From contig KN817530.1 of NCBI GenBank assembly GCA_000827495.1, forward strand, positions 180,446 through 244,445: a DNA stretch of 64,000 nucleotides, given 5' to 3'. The position numbers and the translations under genes are program-made. Origin of the DNA: Hypholoma sublateritium FD-334 SS-4. Its lineage: Eukaryota; Basidiomycota; Agaricomycetes; Agaricales; Strophariaceae. Under the pieces are notes generated by a model, which did not search any database, had not been told where the DNA came from, and saw only the letters and a program-made list of their open reading frames with translations. Positions 24,897 to 35,855 of the stretch are shown piece after piece. How positions within the stretch are numbered: the stretch's first letter is position 1; each line of letters begins with the position of its first letter.

Positions 24897-26664
24897 ACGT
24901 CCGCGCGCTCTTGGTTTATACGGTCTCTGTTTATTATTTTTGCACTATTATTGTACTTGTACCTATGTATCTCCGCTTTCCTTCATTAGTTATGGTCCAT
25001 GCAATATGAACAGTTTAATCTACATGCCGTTTGTCAAGACCGTTGTCCAAACATCAAGGCCAGTTAAAAGCGGCACATAATCCGCGTCTGCCAAGACGCC
25101 GGTGGCTTCAAAGTGGCCTTGCGTCATGGGCTATGTTTACACCAAGATATGACCTGTCCTAATAGCCGCCCTATTATAATTAAAGCGATTGACAATCCTG
25201 CGCGATGCTCGCATACTCACCTCCAGTCTGGGAGGACCTAGTGCTACCATTCTGATGCCTATGCAAGCTAAATTCCGAGTCATTTACTTTTTGGAATTAT
25301 AACGCAGACGCGGGTAGTTTGGAGAAAAAGTTGAAGATCTCGAGGAGGCCGTACTTATCCGTTCACGGTTCCTTGTAAAATGTAGTCAGATGCGCTGTGT
25401 ATTTCCGCGGTCTAATATTACTGTTGCACATCATTATCTACTCAGTAATTCGATTTCTTTGCGGTGAACGTGTCCGAGAAAGAGATTGCGCCTCTTTTTT
25501 CTGACGATCTCACACCCCATGGCCAAAAATAGAGCATGGGTCCGAGTCGGTGCCGGTGCGGATTTGCAAGTTTGTGGCAGACAAAACGACCGCCCAACCA
25601 ACGCCCAATGCCATCCTGGCCCTTCTTGAGCGCCTACGTAAAATTTCATCGAATAAATTCGAATACTCGGTTTAGAAACGAAGGTAAAACGGCGTCGCCT
25701 ATTGAGAAATCCCAACGGAACTGATGCGCGCCAACGTTCGTCAAACGTTCGTCCACCTGTGCGCCCAAGTTCGCGGTGATGCAGCAACTGCGATAACAAA
25801 CGAAGGAAGTCGCTGTACGCAACCACCCCGCCGGGGATCAGAGCGCCATGGTAATGCGCGGCCACACCAGGGCTTTCCGGCCCAGCACAACCCAGCACAA
25901 CGGCCCGTTCATTATTTAAAATTAACAGGAAGCCAGCTATTTTTGAAGCCAATTTACCCAAACGCTCCTCGAGACGCCATCACATCTAGACGCTCGCAGG
26001 CCTGCGAGCGCCGCCTGCTTACCAGCGAGATGGTCTATCAGCGGTGGCCCAAGTTCCAGTGGTGCTCGCTGCGCTGAGGCGCCGGGGCGGACATAACTTG
26101 TGTGGCAGTCATCTATCAGACAGCCTGCGTATGTCACGCCCTCGCTTGGCGCAAGCGCTCATGCTCTTGAAGGAGGGATCGCCCACGGGCCCACGTAAGG
26201 GACTCGGGTGGCCATCGCGTTCCTGGCTCACCCCAATCACCCCAATCACCGTGACGCGCTTCTCCCGGTGTTTGGTCGACTCGGAGTAGCAGGCATTCAG
26301 TCGGCGCAGCGGGCCCATATGGCGGGCGACTAGAGTACTTATCTGCTGCTGATGCCAGTGGATGATAAGGTGCGCTGGGTGTGATCTATCAGCTGGGAGC
26401 AGAAGCTCTGGGTTAAGATTATGCTACGGGTGGGTGTACAACATGGGATGGATGAGATGGGTATGCAGATGTAGGTGGTGGGTGGGGAATGGAGTGGTAG
26501 GTATGGGGAAGGCAAGCAGGATGCATAGTGGAGTGGTCCGTCGGGGAAGGGGGTGTGCGGGGCTATCTATCTACGGGGAAGGAGATCCAAGGTGGCATAA
26601 ATAAGAATGGATACATAAAGCATGTCTAACTGCGAGATAGCAGACGAGCGCGGAAATCGGGACT
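24897..26664. other. 1.8-kb intergenic region
   Basis: It contains the H3 3' flank and the 3' flank of the next minus-strand gene. A 175-codon minus-strand ORF (25434-25961) has no recognisable motif and no supporting neighbours. Small tandem duplications occur, such as two copies of CCCAGCACAA near 25880-25900 and CCCCAATCA near 26231-26249. From about 26400 the plus strand becomes G-rich. No gene is supported. Confidence 0.4.
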
Positions 26665-27552
26665 CTAACAATACCGCGATCGGCCACCGTAGTACACGGC
26701 CGTCTCGAAGAGCAGCAGCAGCATTACGCCGGCGGCGATGACGATCTTGAGGCCCTGGTTGAGCGCGGCGCCGGGCCGGGTGGCGGCGGCGACCGCGAGC
26801 TCGGGGACGGCGGCGGCGTCGCCCGTGAGCCAGCGCTCCGCGCCGAGGAACATCTCGCGCGCGGGGAACACCTCGAGGATCTCGCACTCGAAGTGCGGCA
26901 CGATGAGCGTGTACTTGCGCCACAGCTGGCTCGAGCCGCGGTCCGCGTCCGCGATCTTGAACGAGCCGCGCTTCTCGCCCTCGCGCACGGCGCCGAGGCC
27001 GACGCAGAGCAGCTCGAACGCGGGCACCTTCTCGAGGCGGCGGAACATCTGCCCGATCGCGTACTTCTCCTGCAGGAAGAGGTGCGCGGTCTCCGGCGAC
27101 GTGATGCGCACGGTGGACGTGGCGGTGCAGACGATGCGGCCGTTGCACTGGAGGTGCACCTGGCGCGTCTGCACGATGGGCGTCTCGGGCGAGGCGCCCG
27201 CGATGATGGCCGGCGTGACCTGCGTGATCGGCTCAAACGAGGCCTCGGGCGACGACTGCCGCGACGTGTTCGAGTACACGAGCGCGATGACGATGGGGCG
27301 CGCGAAGAAGGCACTGGACACGTAACACAGTGAGCAGGGTCGCAAAGTGCGCTGGCAGTTCCTGTCCGCACCTCAGCACGCGCTGCAGGTCCCCCTGGGC
27401 AGAGAGCGCAATACGCTCGACGCCGTTGACCTCGGCAGGCCATGGGTACTGCACAGCAAGAGCAGCGTGAGCAGGCTAATTATAGGCGTGACGCAGAGGG
27501 CACGTACGCTGATGCTGGTGGTTTTGGCGTTATACGAGTCGAAGGAGGGCAT
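26665..27552 (-). CDS. unidentified protein with a C-terminal membrane anchor
   Basis: Three exons (27552-27508, 27448-27372, 27313-26665) join in frame to 256 aa; an upstream in-frame Met at 27606 is an alternative start. I do not recognise the family. Visible features are a conserved-looking block EVNGVERIALSAQGDLQRVL, a run VVCTATS-like strand (VCTATSTVRITSP), a second block FRRLEKVPAFELLCVGLG, and LWRKYTLIVPHFECEILEVF. A hydrophobic helix of about 16 residues (IVIAAGVMLLLLFETA) lies a few residues from the C-terminus, as in tail-anchored proteins. The strand pattern with a W-R-Y and C-x-I-x-E motif faintly recalls the chorismate-lyase/UTRA fold, but this is a guess. Codon usage is strongly GC-rich at third positions, consistent with an expressed gene. 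Confidence 0.7.
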
Positions 27553-28112
27553 GTTGGTGGTACAGCGAGGGGGGAGGGGATACTGGGGAAACGAGGGTGC
27601 ATCCATGGCGCCTTTATGGTGGGGCGGTAAAAAGGCAGGCGTGTCCGAATCGGCCTGAACCAGGCAGCTGCCGCCCCGTTGGATCGGTGACTTCTTGCTG
27701 GCTAATTATAATTACTTTGCGTCTAAACTCCAGCTGGCACGCGCTCCGAGCTTGCAGAGCTATCAGGCCGATGTTACCTTATCATTTGTAACAACACATA
27801 AACCAACTCAGGCTTGTACCATGCCCACCGTGGGAATCGCCAAAAGACGCCGAGACCTTCTTCTTTTGGCCTCTGTCCGGGCGCAAGGTAAGCCCACAAT
27901 TGACCGCACACGTCTGGCTGGGCGCTCTTTCAAACCATTCATTCCATCATACACGTTTGCTTCACCCCCCAACCTCCTCCAACTCCAACTCGACAAGTAC
28001 AGCCCCGCAACTGCAGCAGCATTCCTGGAGCATGCGAGCTGCCTTCGGTCGGTCTTGGAATCCCCCGCCCCGCCACGCGGACACGCGTTTGGCACATCGG
28101 TAGGCACATCGG
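27553..28112. other. intergenic region left of the inverted-repeat element
   Basis: No gene supported. A plus-strand ORF from the Met at 27821 (MPTVGIAKRRRDLL) runs into the MITE, but it has no recognised domain and its composition changes along its length. The region should contain the promoter of the minus-strand membrane-protein gene. Confidence 0.35.
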
Positions 28113-28114
28113 TA

Positions 28115-28676
28115 CAGTGCGAGTCATCACTTCGCATCCACTGATCCATCAGTAAACAAACAAAAATACCACTTTTGGAACTACATTTTTCTTGTCACCC
28201 GAAATTTCCTAAAAACACCAGAAATGAGCTCAGATAGGCGAGGGCTACCTTTGGTGTGAATTTCAGCCCGATCCGACAAGTTTTCAAAAATTTGATCTGA
28301 TTTCGGCCCTCAAAAGTGAAACAAGACCCTAACCCTACGTCCACAACTTCCATATATGGCATGTCACAGTTACGGTCACATCCACTATATCCTACGAGAT
28401 GCTGCCCAATCGGGAAGAAAACATGTAAATTTCAATCAGGGTGCTAATTAGCATCATTTCTACCTTTCATTGACATTTTCTCTTCGATAAATATTGATTC
28501 GGAGCCTGTTTTTTTTTCTTGAAGGGCCCAAAAAGTGAAACACCGTGGGAAAAAATGAGAAGACGACGGAAATCGCATTATTTTGGTGGGTTTCCTTCCA
28601 AATAAAATCACAAAAAATCTACAAAAATTTTCTTCCCACCGAAAACCATGTGATGGAGATGTCATGACTCGCACTG
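28115..28676. mobile_element. MITE with TA target-site duplication (Tc1/mariner-like ends)
   Basis: A 562-bp AT-rich block begins with CAGTGCGAGTCAT (28115-28127) and ends with its exact reverse complement (28664-28676). It is flanked on both sides by TA (28113-28114 and 28677-28678). Weaker inverted similarity continues inward for about 20 bp. It contains no transposase and no sizeable ORF. A CAGT-type terminus with TA duplication is what Tc1/mariner-related non-autonomous elements show. The transposase source is not in this window. Confidence 0.8.
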
Positions 28677-29050
28677 TAGCCTAACAGAAACAGTAAGCAG
28701 GCATGTACTCCGAATACGTCGCCGACTCCTCAGCAACCGCGCGGACATCAGATGCAGGCCGATTCCCTGCCCATTTTGATTTCTTCGCACGGAGTGCGTG
28801 CATGGTGTCAGTAAAGGAAATATCATTGCCCAACTTGGCGCCCTTCCCTGATGCTCCTGCCCGCTTGGCCAGCGCGATCTTCAGGTGCGTCTGCACGCTT
28901 TCCTGCGACCCTATGCATCAGGAGTTTGTCTGACAGAGTAGATCACCTATCACCCGGCTCGTACTGATGGACATAGCATCGCCTGTGCTATTTGCGACGC
29001 CCTGTGGGACGCGGATGGACTCTGTAGGGGCTATCCTGCGCAGTGCGCTA

Positions 29051-29175
29051 TAGAAGTACTTCCTTCGTCGTTGATGAGTCCATGAGTAACGTCGCTTATG
29101 CGCAGAATACCCTTATCCCCAAGCTATCGTCCCTCTTGTCCTGCAGGATTCCCACCGTCGGACCAAGGTAACGAT
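29051..29175. repeat. dispersed repeat, copy A
   Basis: Shares ATAGAAGTACTTCC, a following TCG(T/A)CGTTGATG and an ATTCCCA(C/G)CG...GACCAAGGTA end with 32466-32567, in the same order and with similar spacing. By eye the two are roughly two-thirds identical. Whether it is coding or regulatory is unknown. Confidence 0.5.
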
Positions 29176-30199
29176 AGTGCTATTTATGTCAGCGATGGCT
29201 ACATCTAACCGCAGGCGTGCGCAATGCGCCCTTTCTTTTGTGGTCTGCGCCATTGCGTTGAACTACACACAAATTGGGGTAAGTGATTTTACTTCAAATT
29301 ATAACCTGGGTCCTATTCCATGAGTAATATCGCAAGGGATGATACTCGCAAATTAAATAAGACTCTGCTGTACATTAAGAGAGCTTATCGCAGTCAGTAC
29401 AAGCTCTCCAAGCTCCGACTCATATCTCGCCCATGCATCGTGCAGGCATGGCCTCGAGGCCCCTCTTCCCAAGACAATATGGCAAGTAACGATCTGTACC
29501 CATTATCTGAACACTCAAGTTCATAAATGTCACTTGACATTCCATCTAATCGGTCTGATTCGGGTGCCTATCATGTCTAACTCAACCCTCATGTTGATGA
29601 AATTTCAGTAATCTTCAACAGCGACAAAATATCAGTTGGAATATAGATGACATACGCACATTGTGTCATGAATGTAAGCAAAGCACACTATTATATTCAT
29701 TGAAAGAGCGCCCAAAAGATACCTATCATACATCTATATCACCAGCGATTGTAGTGCACGATGAACCCCGGCCTCTTTCATATTTCTCTGCGTACAGATC
29801 AACCATCTGTTAGCGGACAGCAAGTCTGCGCGCGCACCGCTCTCCAGCAGATGCGCACCCACACCGGCGGGCGGCGGCGCCTAACGTGTGCACAACCGCC
29901 CACATTAGGCGACTCAACGTAAGTAATCCCTCGCGGGGCCGCCCCCGCGCTGATCCGGAAGCCGGGTTCGCGTACCACTTCACAACTTGAAGCGTACATA
30001 TGTATGTATATACACACCAGCGGCCCCGCAACTCCGGCCCAGCGCCGCGCGCGTGTGCGCCCGCCCGCCTATCTGGCAGGGGGCAGCGCAGAGCAGCTAC
30101 CACTGCCGGCGCCCGGTGGCGCGTGTCGGGCCATCCATGACGCGCCGCCCTAACGGGGGCGTCGCTGCTGGCGTGCAGGTGGGGCGCGCTACTAGGGCT

Positions 30200-30224
30200 G
30201 ACACCGCCTAGTATTAGCGGTGTC
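30200..30224. other. stem-loop with 8-bp perfect stem
   Basis: GACACCGC and GCGGTGTC pair around a 9-base loop CTAGTATTA, inside a GC-rich island. The loop and next base read TAGTATTAG. No gene is adjacent on either side. Function unknown. Confidence 0.45.
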
Positions 30225-30680
30225 TTAGGGTGTCTTCTCGGCGGAGGTGCGTCGTCGCTTGTGATTGGGAACCCCGCTAGTGGCCGCGGCTGCGCTGGTC
30301 GAATACAAAGCGACATAACGGGTGCTGTTAGAAAAAGGCGGGACTAGCGTTGCGGGGCTCACATCCATCGAGTCCGGTCTATCGCAGCGCGCGACTTATT
30401 GTCCAAGCTTGCAGCTCAGGCCCCGGTATAATCGCACCTTATCCAGCCGTTCCGTTGTCGAGATTTTTAAATAACCCGGCAATGTACACCACGAGAGTGG
30501 CACGTCGTGACGGCCCGCCAAAGCCATAGCAGCTCCTGTAGATTTTTTGAAAATTAGACATGCGAATTTCTGCACAATATTTTTCTTCCTTACAGATAAG
30601 AATGCCCCTCTTATTTTTTTCGGTGCATGTGTCCTAATTACACGACGCCTGATGCCCTCCAGCTCGTACGCAGCTTTGTC

Positions 30681-30708
30681 CAGCGCCTAATTCGTTCCTA
30701 GCCAAATA
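30681..30708. promoter_or_regulatory. conserved upstream block of the XPA-like family, copy 1
   Basis: CAGCGCCTAATTCGTTCC followed by TAGCCAAATA, 165 bp before the first XPA-like start codon. The same block recurs at 33038, 34086 and 35828. It is either a promoter element or a remnant of the duplicated unit. Confidence 0.6.
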
Positions 30709-30872
30709 TAGCACAACTTCGATAATGTTCCTTATGGAGTTGTTGTCTCACCCGCACACTGCAAGTTGAGACTGGACCCTCCGCACTCGTCTCGCCAATT
30801 CCACCACAAGACCCGACATTACACCCACATCGTCAGATATAACTCGTTCACATCGTCCAGCATCCCGCTAGG

Positions 30873-32221
30873 ATGGTGAAGATCAAACCCGAATTACCTG
30901 GGGCGCACAAGAAACAGGCTGCACGCCCGCGGAAGAAGAAGCAAGTCCCTGTTCAACAAGACAAATCCCTTTGGCGAGAATCCATCATCCCGGAAGACGC
31001 TACGGTAAGAGACTCTCCTCTTTTATTTTTATAGCAAACAGATATCAACGAGGTACCTTTTCAGATAAATCAAACCGACGCAGTGAAACGGTACCGTCTC
31101 AGCAAAGAGAAAGAACTGAAATATCTCCCGTTTGGAAAATCAATGTAAGTAATCATTAACATATATTGTGCGAACATTGGACGAGTTCTCATAATACATA
31201 TCTAGCCATCCTGTTCCCGGAAAATTTGCCTGTGGGAAGACGTATCTCTTTTCTGAGAAGCAAGTCGAGAGGTGCGCTTGGATAAAGTACGGCGGTCCTG
31301 AGGGCTTCGAGAGAATGTGAGACCTATCGTGCTCGACCTATGCATGCACATTATCTCACAAAATAAAAGGCTTGAAATCAAAGAGGCCAGCTACAATACC
31401 GACAACGGGAGAAGGGTGTTTCTTCGCCCAACCTACTACCCACCAAGACGCATTCCCAGGGACAGGACCGCCACGCCGCCACCCACTGCTGTAGCAGTAC
31501 CCGAGCCTGATTTAACCTTGGAGCGCCAAACTTCGACACCCCGCCTTGCCGCCATCAGGCAAGAAATGTTAGGCCGCGGCGAAAAATGGCTCTGGGACGC
31601 AATCAACGCCGCCATTGACCGTAACTTCAACTCACCGTGGGACTTCGAGTTGAAGGAGCCTGTCGGCGCAGAGCGACAGCCGATCGTAGAAGCCGCCGTG
31701 CGCAGCTTGGCCGAATATCCGCGGCGCCCCACGTCCCCTCCTCCGGCGGATTCTCAGTCGTTCGATAATCTCCAGTCCGTGCTCAGCTATGCGCCGGTTC
31801 ACGGGTTGGAAACCCCCGACAGGCGAGTATCCATCGAGTATGCGCCTGGAGATATGACGTTCGTCTCGTGGAACCTCTCGTACACCGGCGAGGTGCATGC
31901 TGCTCTCATCAAAATAATGAAAGAGCACGGCTTGGTCGGTTGGCAGCACGCGAGATGGCTCGTGTACGACAAGGTGCGTAGGATAATCAGCAGTAGCGTG
32001 TCTCCGATACTAATGGCGTCATATGTTAGTACGTCGCGTGCAATATTGGCGGAATCGTTTGCTGGCGCTCGAAGTCGCAAGAGTGGCTGTGGTGCGATTC
32101 AGCGCGATTCTGGCTAGAGCCCAGTCGCAAAGACACTGCATCTGCATCCCAAGAACTCGCGTCATATCTTTCGGGACTGGAGACAATTGGCGCCCTGAAT
32201 GCCGAAATAATCATCTTGTAA
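30873..32221 (+). CDS. XPA-like DNA-binding-fold protein, tandem paralogue 1
   Basis: Five exons (30873-31004, 31065-31144, 31206-31316, 31370-31973, 32030-32221) join to 372 aa. After a basic Lys/Arg-rich N-terminus, residues about 45-110 read INQTDAVKRYRLSKEKELKY ... LFSEKQVERCAWIKYGGPEG, the pattern of the XPA C-terminal DNA-binding fold (a short helix ending in a Leu-rich turn, then a VE.xAW.K.GGP.G segment). A helical region (GEKWLWDAINAAIDRNFN) and a C-terminal module follow (KEHGLVGWQHARWLVYDK joined to YVACNIGG and DSARFWLE). The same exon phases and motifs occur in the two downstream paralogues; this copy is the most diverged. Function is unknown; nucleic-acid binding is inferred from the fold resemblance only. 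No zinc finger like that of true XPA is present. Confidence 0.78.
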
Positions 32222-32465
32222 GAAATTCAAACAGCAATGAATATCGTGTGCATCCTTTCGTTCCTCGTCATCCATGTATTATTACTCCACGACTGCATAT
32301 ATGTATTTTTAGATATCTCCAAATCATCTGTTCTTCCCGGATCGAAGTTCTTCGGTCGCGAAATACTTATCCGTCTCCTGACACCAATACTCAGTGTTAT
32401 CGATAATCGGAGAGCCTTGTGAGATACAAAGGGAGGATTGGGAATAGCATCACAGCTGGCTGTAG

Positions 32466-32567
32466 CATAGAAGTACTTCCATCGACGTTGATGTGAACTT
32501 GAGTAGCCGACGCTTACCATCCTATACCCAAGGTTATCTGTCAGCATTCCCAGCGATAGACCAAGGT
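32466..32567. repeat. dispersed repeat, copy B
   Basis: Partner of the segment at 29051-29175; it starts just downstream of paralogue 1. Shared strings are ATAGAAGTACTTCC and GACCAAGGTA, with partial similarity between them. Confidence 0.5.
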
Positions 32568-33037
32568 ATTTTTTCACCTATCGAATCGTGGTATTCTCTC
32601 CTATTTCTTGAGACATGTAATAGAGAGGGGCAAATATGTGCTGAGTGAGCTTTCCTCGGGCCTTCGTTGGGTCTTGCCGTCTCCGATATGTGCGCTCTCA
32701 TTTTCGACTCTTTTCTGGAGGTGGCAATTGCCTTGAACAATAGATTCGAAAATTTCGCCGACTCGTGATGAATGATACTGAAAATTCGAGGCAATCTTGG
32801 CAGCTCATCGGCATAGGCCTAATTCCACGTCGCTTTTGTTTTCTACATTCTATTGTTAGATCGGCTGATGCGGCCCGGCTGCGTTTCGGTAGTTGTCCAT
32901 TCGCGGAAAATGTGAACCCAGCCAGCACGCTTTGTCGACATGAAAATTCAATAGATTTCTCGAGTCAGCACCAGATAAATGTACTGCGCGACGGCTGTAT
33001 ACCAGCATCAAGCCACTGCGTTGCCCAGGGCGAAGCC

Positions 33038-33065
33038 AGCGCCTAATTCGTTCCTAGCCAAATAA
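33038..33065. promoter_or_regulatory. conserved upstream block, orphan copy
   Basis: Nearly identical to 30681-30708 (AGCGCCTAATTCGTTCC then TAGCCAAATA), but no intact XPA-like gene follows before the next block at 34086. It probably marks a decayed gene copy. Confidence 0.55.
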
Positions 33066-34085
33066 AGCGATCACATACCGAATGGAGGTATTTTCCGCGC
33101 ACTGAGGGGATCGATCCTCAGTGACTGAATCCGCAGTGCGCACTCATCCTGCCACTCCACCCACTTGTCACCGCACGATACCATCAAATACATGACACCC
33201 TTTGTCTTGCGAGGCTGTCGAAGGTTAAACGTTAAATAAACTCCAATACTTTCGAAACAAGCGGAAACTCCATCAGAGTCGGAGCAAAAAGCAAACCCAT
33301 ACGGCGTACAAGGCACTCAAACTGGAGACCCTCTTGTATATCAGTTTTGAAAAAGTGTGAGATGTCGTGTTAGCCTCGGACGCACGAATCGGAAGATTCA
33401 TCCCGGATTACGCACTCAAATTTACTTGAATATTTATAGAATTGTCTTCCGAGTCGTCGGAGAACGAGGGCGTGCTATCTGAGAACCCATTGCGATACAA
33501 AAGCCCTCTAATTCTTAGAGACTAGCGTGTTGCAGACAACGGCATAGGCATTCATTCCTCCAGTGCGTTGATAAGCATGATTAACATCCGTTCGAATAGG
33601 AGAGGATGCTCCCAGCCATCCGCATCCTGGAATTTGACCATATGTCAGTGTTTTGACATATGGACCGAGGTAGCGTTGTGAGAGTCTCTTTCAAGGCCTC
33701 GAGTCTAAGCCAGCGCGTTGCATGCAGGTAAGTTTCAAATCTCGAGCTGCGGCGACGCGTAAGCATATTGTAACATGTTGGAATTCCAGGAAATACCGTA
33801 CTTAGACAGGCCATTATTTCCAACTCGTTTCGTACTGTCACGAATGTGAGGTTCGCTGAGGTATGATACTCTGATTGATGATTTATGCTTCATGTCCGTC
33901 CGTGATTATGCGACATGGGGGTTTCCGGTCGAGGTTGGAGCCATCATAAATACCTTGTTTTGAATAACTCAAACTCCATGATTTTGTAAATAGATGAAAG
34001 ATGAAGCTGAAGCATGTCTTTAAGTGTGTGCCGTTCTTCCAAACCAATTATTAACATCCAATATCCTATTCGATGACGTTTCTTG

Positions 34086-34112
34086 AGCGCTTAATTCATT
34101 CCTGGGCCAAAG
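34086..34112. promoter_or_regulatory. conserved upstream block, copy 3
   Basis: AGCGCTTAATTCATTCC followed by TGGGCCAAAGC, about 200 bp before paralogue 2. Sequence similarity to the copy-4 region continues for most of the promoter up to the GTGAGTCA(C/T)TC string, showing that the promoters of paralogues 2 and 3 were duplicated with the genes. Confidence 0.6.
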
Positions 34113-34312
34113 CAAACCAGATTGGGTCACGGTATTGCCGTGCGTGGACCTTGCGGGAGCTAGACCGATGGCCGTTCCCTCGATCCTAGCGGGGACCATC
34201 CGCAATCAAAGTGAGTCACTCCGCTCCGCACCGCTTGAGCTCCGACACTCAAAGTACAAGACGCGCTGAACTTCCCTGTTCTCGTTGACCAGGACCTTCC
34301 CTACCCCTCAGA

Positions 34313-35687
34313 ATGCCAAAAATAACATCCCAGGGTTCGCCTGCAAAGACAAGCCGTTTGAAAACCTCATCTAACAGTCCACGCAAAACGAAACAAACAG
34401 AACCTCGTCAAGAGGAGGATAGATCGCAATGGCGCCCTTCTCGTATACCACAAACTGCAAAAGTACGCTCTCGAGACACTTCTAACTTGAAGAATCACTA
34501 TCTTAATTGACTCTATCTCCTCAGATAAACAAGAGTGCTGCACTGACATATTACCATCTCAGCCGAACAAATGGTTTAGATGGTTTATCATTTGAGTGAG
34601 CCAAATCTTGTTTAATATTACATTTCATACCATTTCAATAACTTCCATCGCGCATAGGACAGTCACTAAATTATCTGGTCATGGCGATACGGTTGTGAAA
34701 ATGTTCCTATACTCCGAGAGTGAGGTCGAAATGAGAGCTTGGGAAAAGTACGGAGGGCCAAAAGGTTTCGAAAGAATGTAAGCCTTGATCTGATCCGCTT
34801 GAAACCATGTGTGTCTCTGACAAAACGGAAGGCTTGATGATAAGGAGGCCAAGTTCTATAGCAAGAATGGCGGTGTTCAGTCAGGAAAAACATTTCATCG
34901 ACCAAGGGACTACCCATCAAAAGTCTCCGCAACACTTGAACCGAGGGTCCGCGTTATGGGTCCACCCGAGCAGAGTCATGTCCCGGATCCTGAAACTTCC
35001 ACGCCAGGTCTTATAGCCATGAGGGATTTATTGGTGGGGAGGGGTCAACAATGGATGTGGAACGCAATCAACAAGGTCATCAGCAATAAATGGGAGGCAA
35101 AGTACGGCAGAAAGCTTCGCAGAAGAGATCGCGAATCGCTCGTTGACTGCGCGCTCAAAATTCTGGACATGAAATATCCACCGCGGCCAACTACAACATC
35201 CTCTTCTCCAGAATCCTCCTCATTCCAGGCCTTAATAGCTACTCTCACACGTGCACATTCACCTACCTATGAACCGGGATATGACGATCCAGAAGTAATA
35301 AAATTTCACTTTGATGGTTTTACAGGAGAACATTTAGTTCATTGGACGCAAAAATATAGCGACGAAGTGTACGCTTGCCTTATAAAAATAATTCAAGAAC
35401 ACGGATTGGATGGCTGGATGCGAGCGAGATGGCTTGTATACGACCAGGTGAGTAGGACCTTCAAACAATCACAATCAACAGGGATGTGATTTGCTCTGTA
35501 TTAGTATGTCCAATGCAACATAGGAGGTCTGACGTACTGGGAAGAACACAGAGGTCCTGGATGGATATGGGATGATTCTGCTCGATTCTGGATAGATGGC
35601 ACTTCAAACCGCTATGATACGTCTGAACCCAAACTCCTGAAGGAATATCGGCTAGAACTTCAGAAAATCGGCGTCGTGAAAACCTAA
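34313..35687 (+). CDS. XPA-like DNA-binding-fold protein, tandem paralogue 2
   Basis: Five exons (34313-34462, 34525-34595, 34658-34777, 34832-35447, 35505-35687) join to 379 aa. It starts MPKITSQGSPAKTSR with a basic, Ser/Thr-rich N-terminus. The XPA-like segment is INKSAALTYYHLSRTNGLDG ... KMFLYSESEVEMRAWEKYGG PKGF. Then come RGQQWMWNAINKVIS, an IIQEHGLDGWMRARWLVYDQ helix and a C-terminal module with YVQCNIGGLTYWEEHRGPGW and DSARFWIDG. It is very similar to paralogue 3 at DNA level, introns included, so the duplication is relatively recent. The short second exon ends at a GTGAGC donor that avoids an in-frame TGA. Molecular function unknown. Confidence 0.82.
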
Positions 35688-35827
35688 TCATCTATGTACA
35701 TATATTATTACCATCGTTCACAAACTGGCATGATCAGCGCTCAAGCGTTCAATTTTTCCACGTAACAATGATTAACGGTTCAATATTCTTTTTTGAATCT
35801 CGTAGTCCAATCAGGGAGCGTCGCTTG

Positions 35828-35855
35828 AGCGCCTAATTCATTCATGAGCCAAATA
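35828..35855. promoter_or_regulatory. conserved upstream block, copy 4
   Basis: AGCGCCTAATTCATTC followed by ATGAGCCAAATAAGC, about 230 bp before paralogue 3. It is part of a longer promoter similarity to the region upstream of paralogue 2. Confidence 0.6.

Larger units (their letters stand above)
28679..30680. other. accessory region with repeats, no supported gene
   Basis: About 2 kb. Short ORFs with possible exon-like pieces occur around 28700-29280 but no family was recognised. 29051-29175 resembles 32466-32567 (see repeat entries). 29800-30320 is an abrupt GC-rich island with a hairpin at 30200-30224. The rest is AT-rich. It could be decayed gene or transposon sequence. Confidence 0.35.
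32222..34085. other. inter-paralogue region with repeat remnants
   Basis: 1.9 kb with no intact gene. It contains copy B of a dispersed repeat (32466-32567) and an orphan copy of the family's upstream block (33038-33065). At 33345 the string TTTTGAAAAAGTGTGAGATGTCG resembles the exon-3 end and donor of paralogue 1. The rest is undistinguished. Confidence 0.4.

Noticed and set aside
25434..25961. 175-codon minus-strand ORF
   Set aside because: No motif, no coherent splicing, tandem duplications within it and no codon bias like neighbouring genes.
26738..27443. Long overlapping ORFs on both strands (up to 239 codons)
   Set aside because: They shadow the GC-rich exon 3 of the membrane-anchored protein. 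Only the minus-strand frame splices coherently and ends in a hydrophobic anchor; the others are Arg/Ser/Ala-rich noise.
27821..28144. Possible gene starting MPTVGIAKRR
   Set aside because: The start loosely recalls phenylalanyl-tRNA synthetase beta chains, but nothing after it matches and the frame runs into the MITE.
28327..28345. Telomere-like CCCTAACCCTA inside the MITE
   Set aside because: Less than two full repeats, with no array; likely chance or a minor part of the element, not a telomere remnant.
29810..30316. 168-codon minus-strand ORF in a GC island
   Set aside because: Open mainly because high GC suppresses stop codons; the peptide is Arg/Ala/Pro-rich low complexity without a domain.
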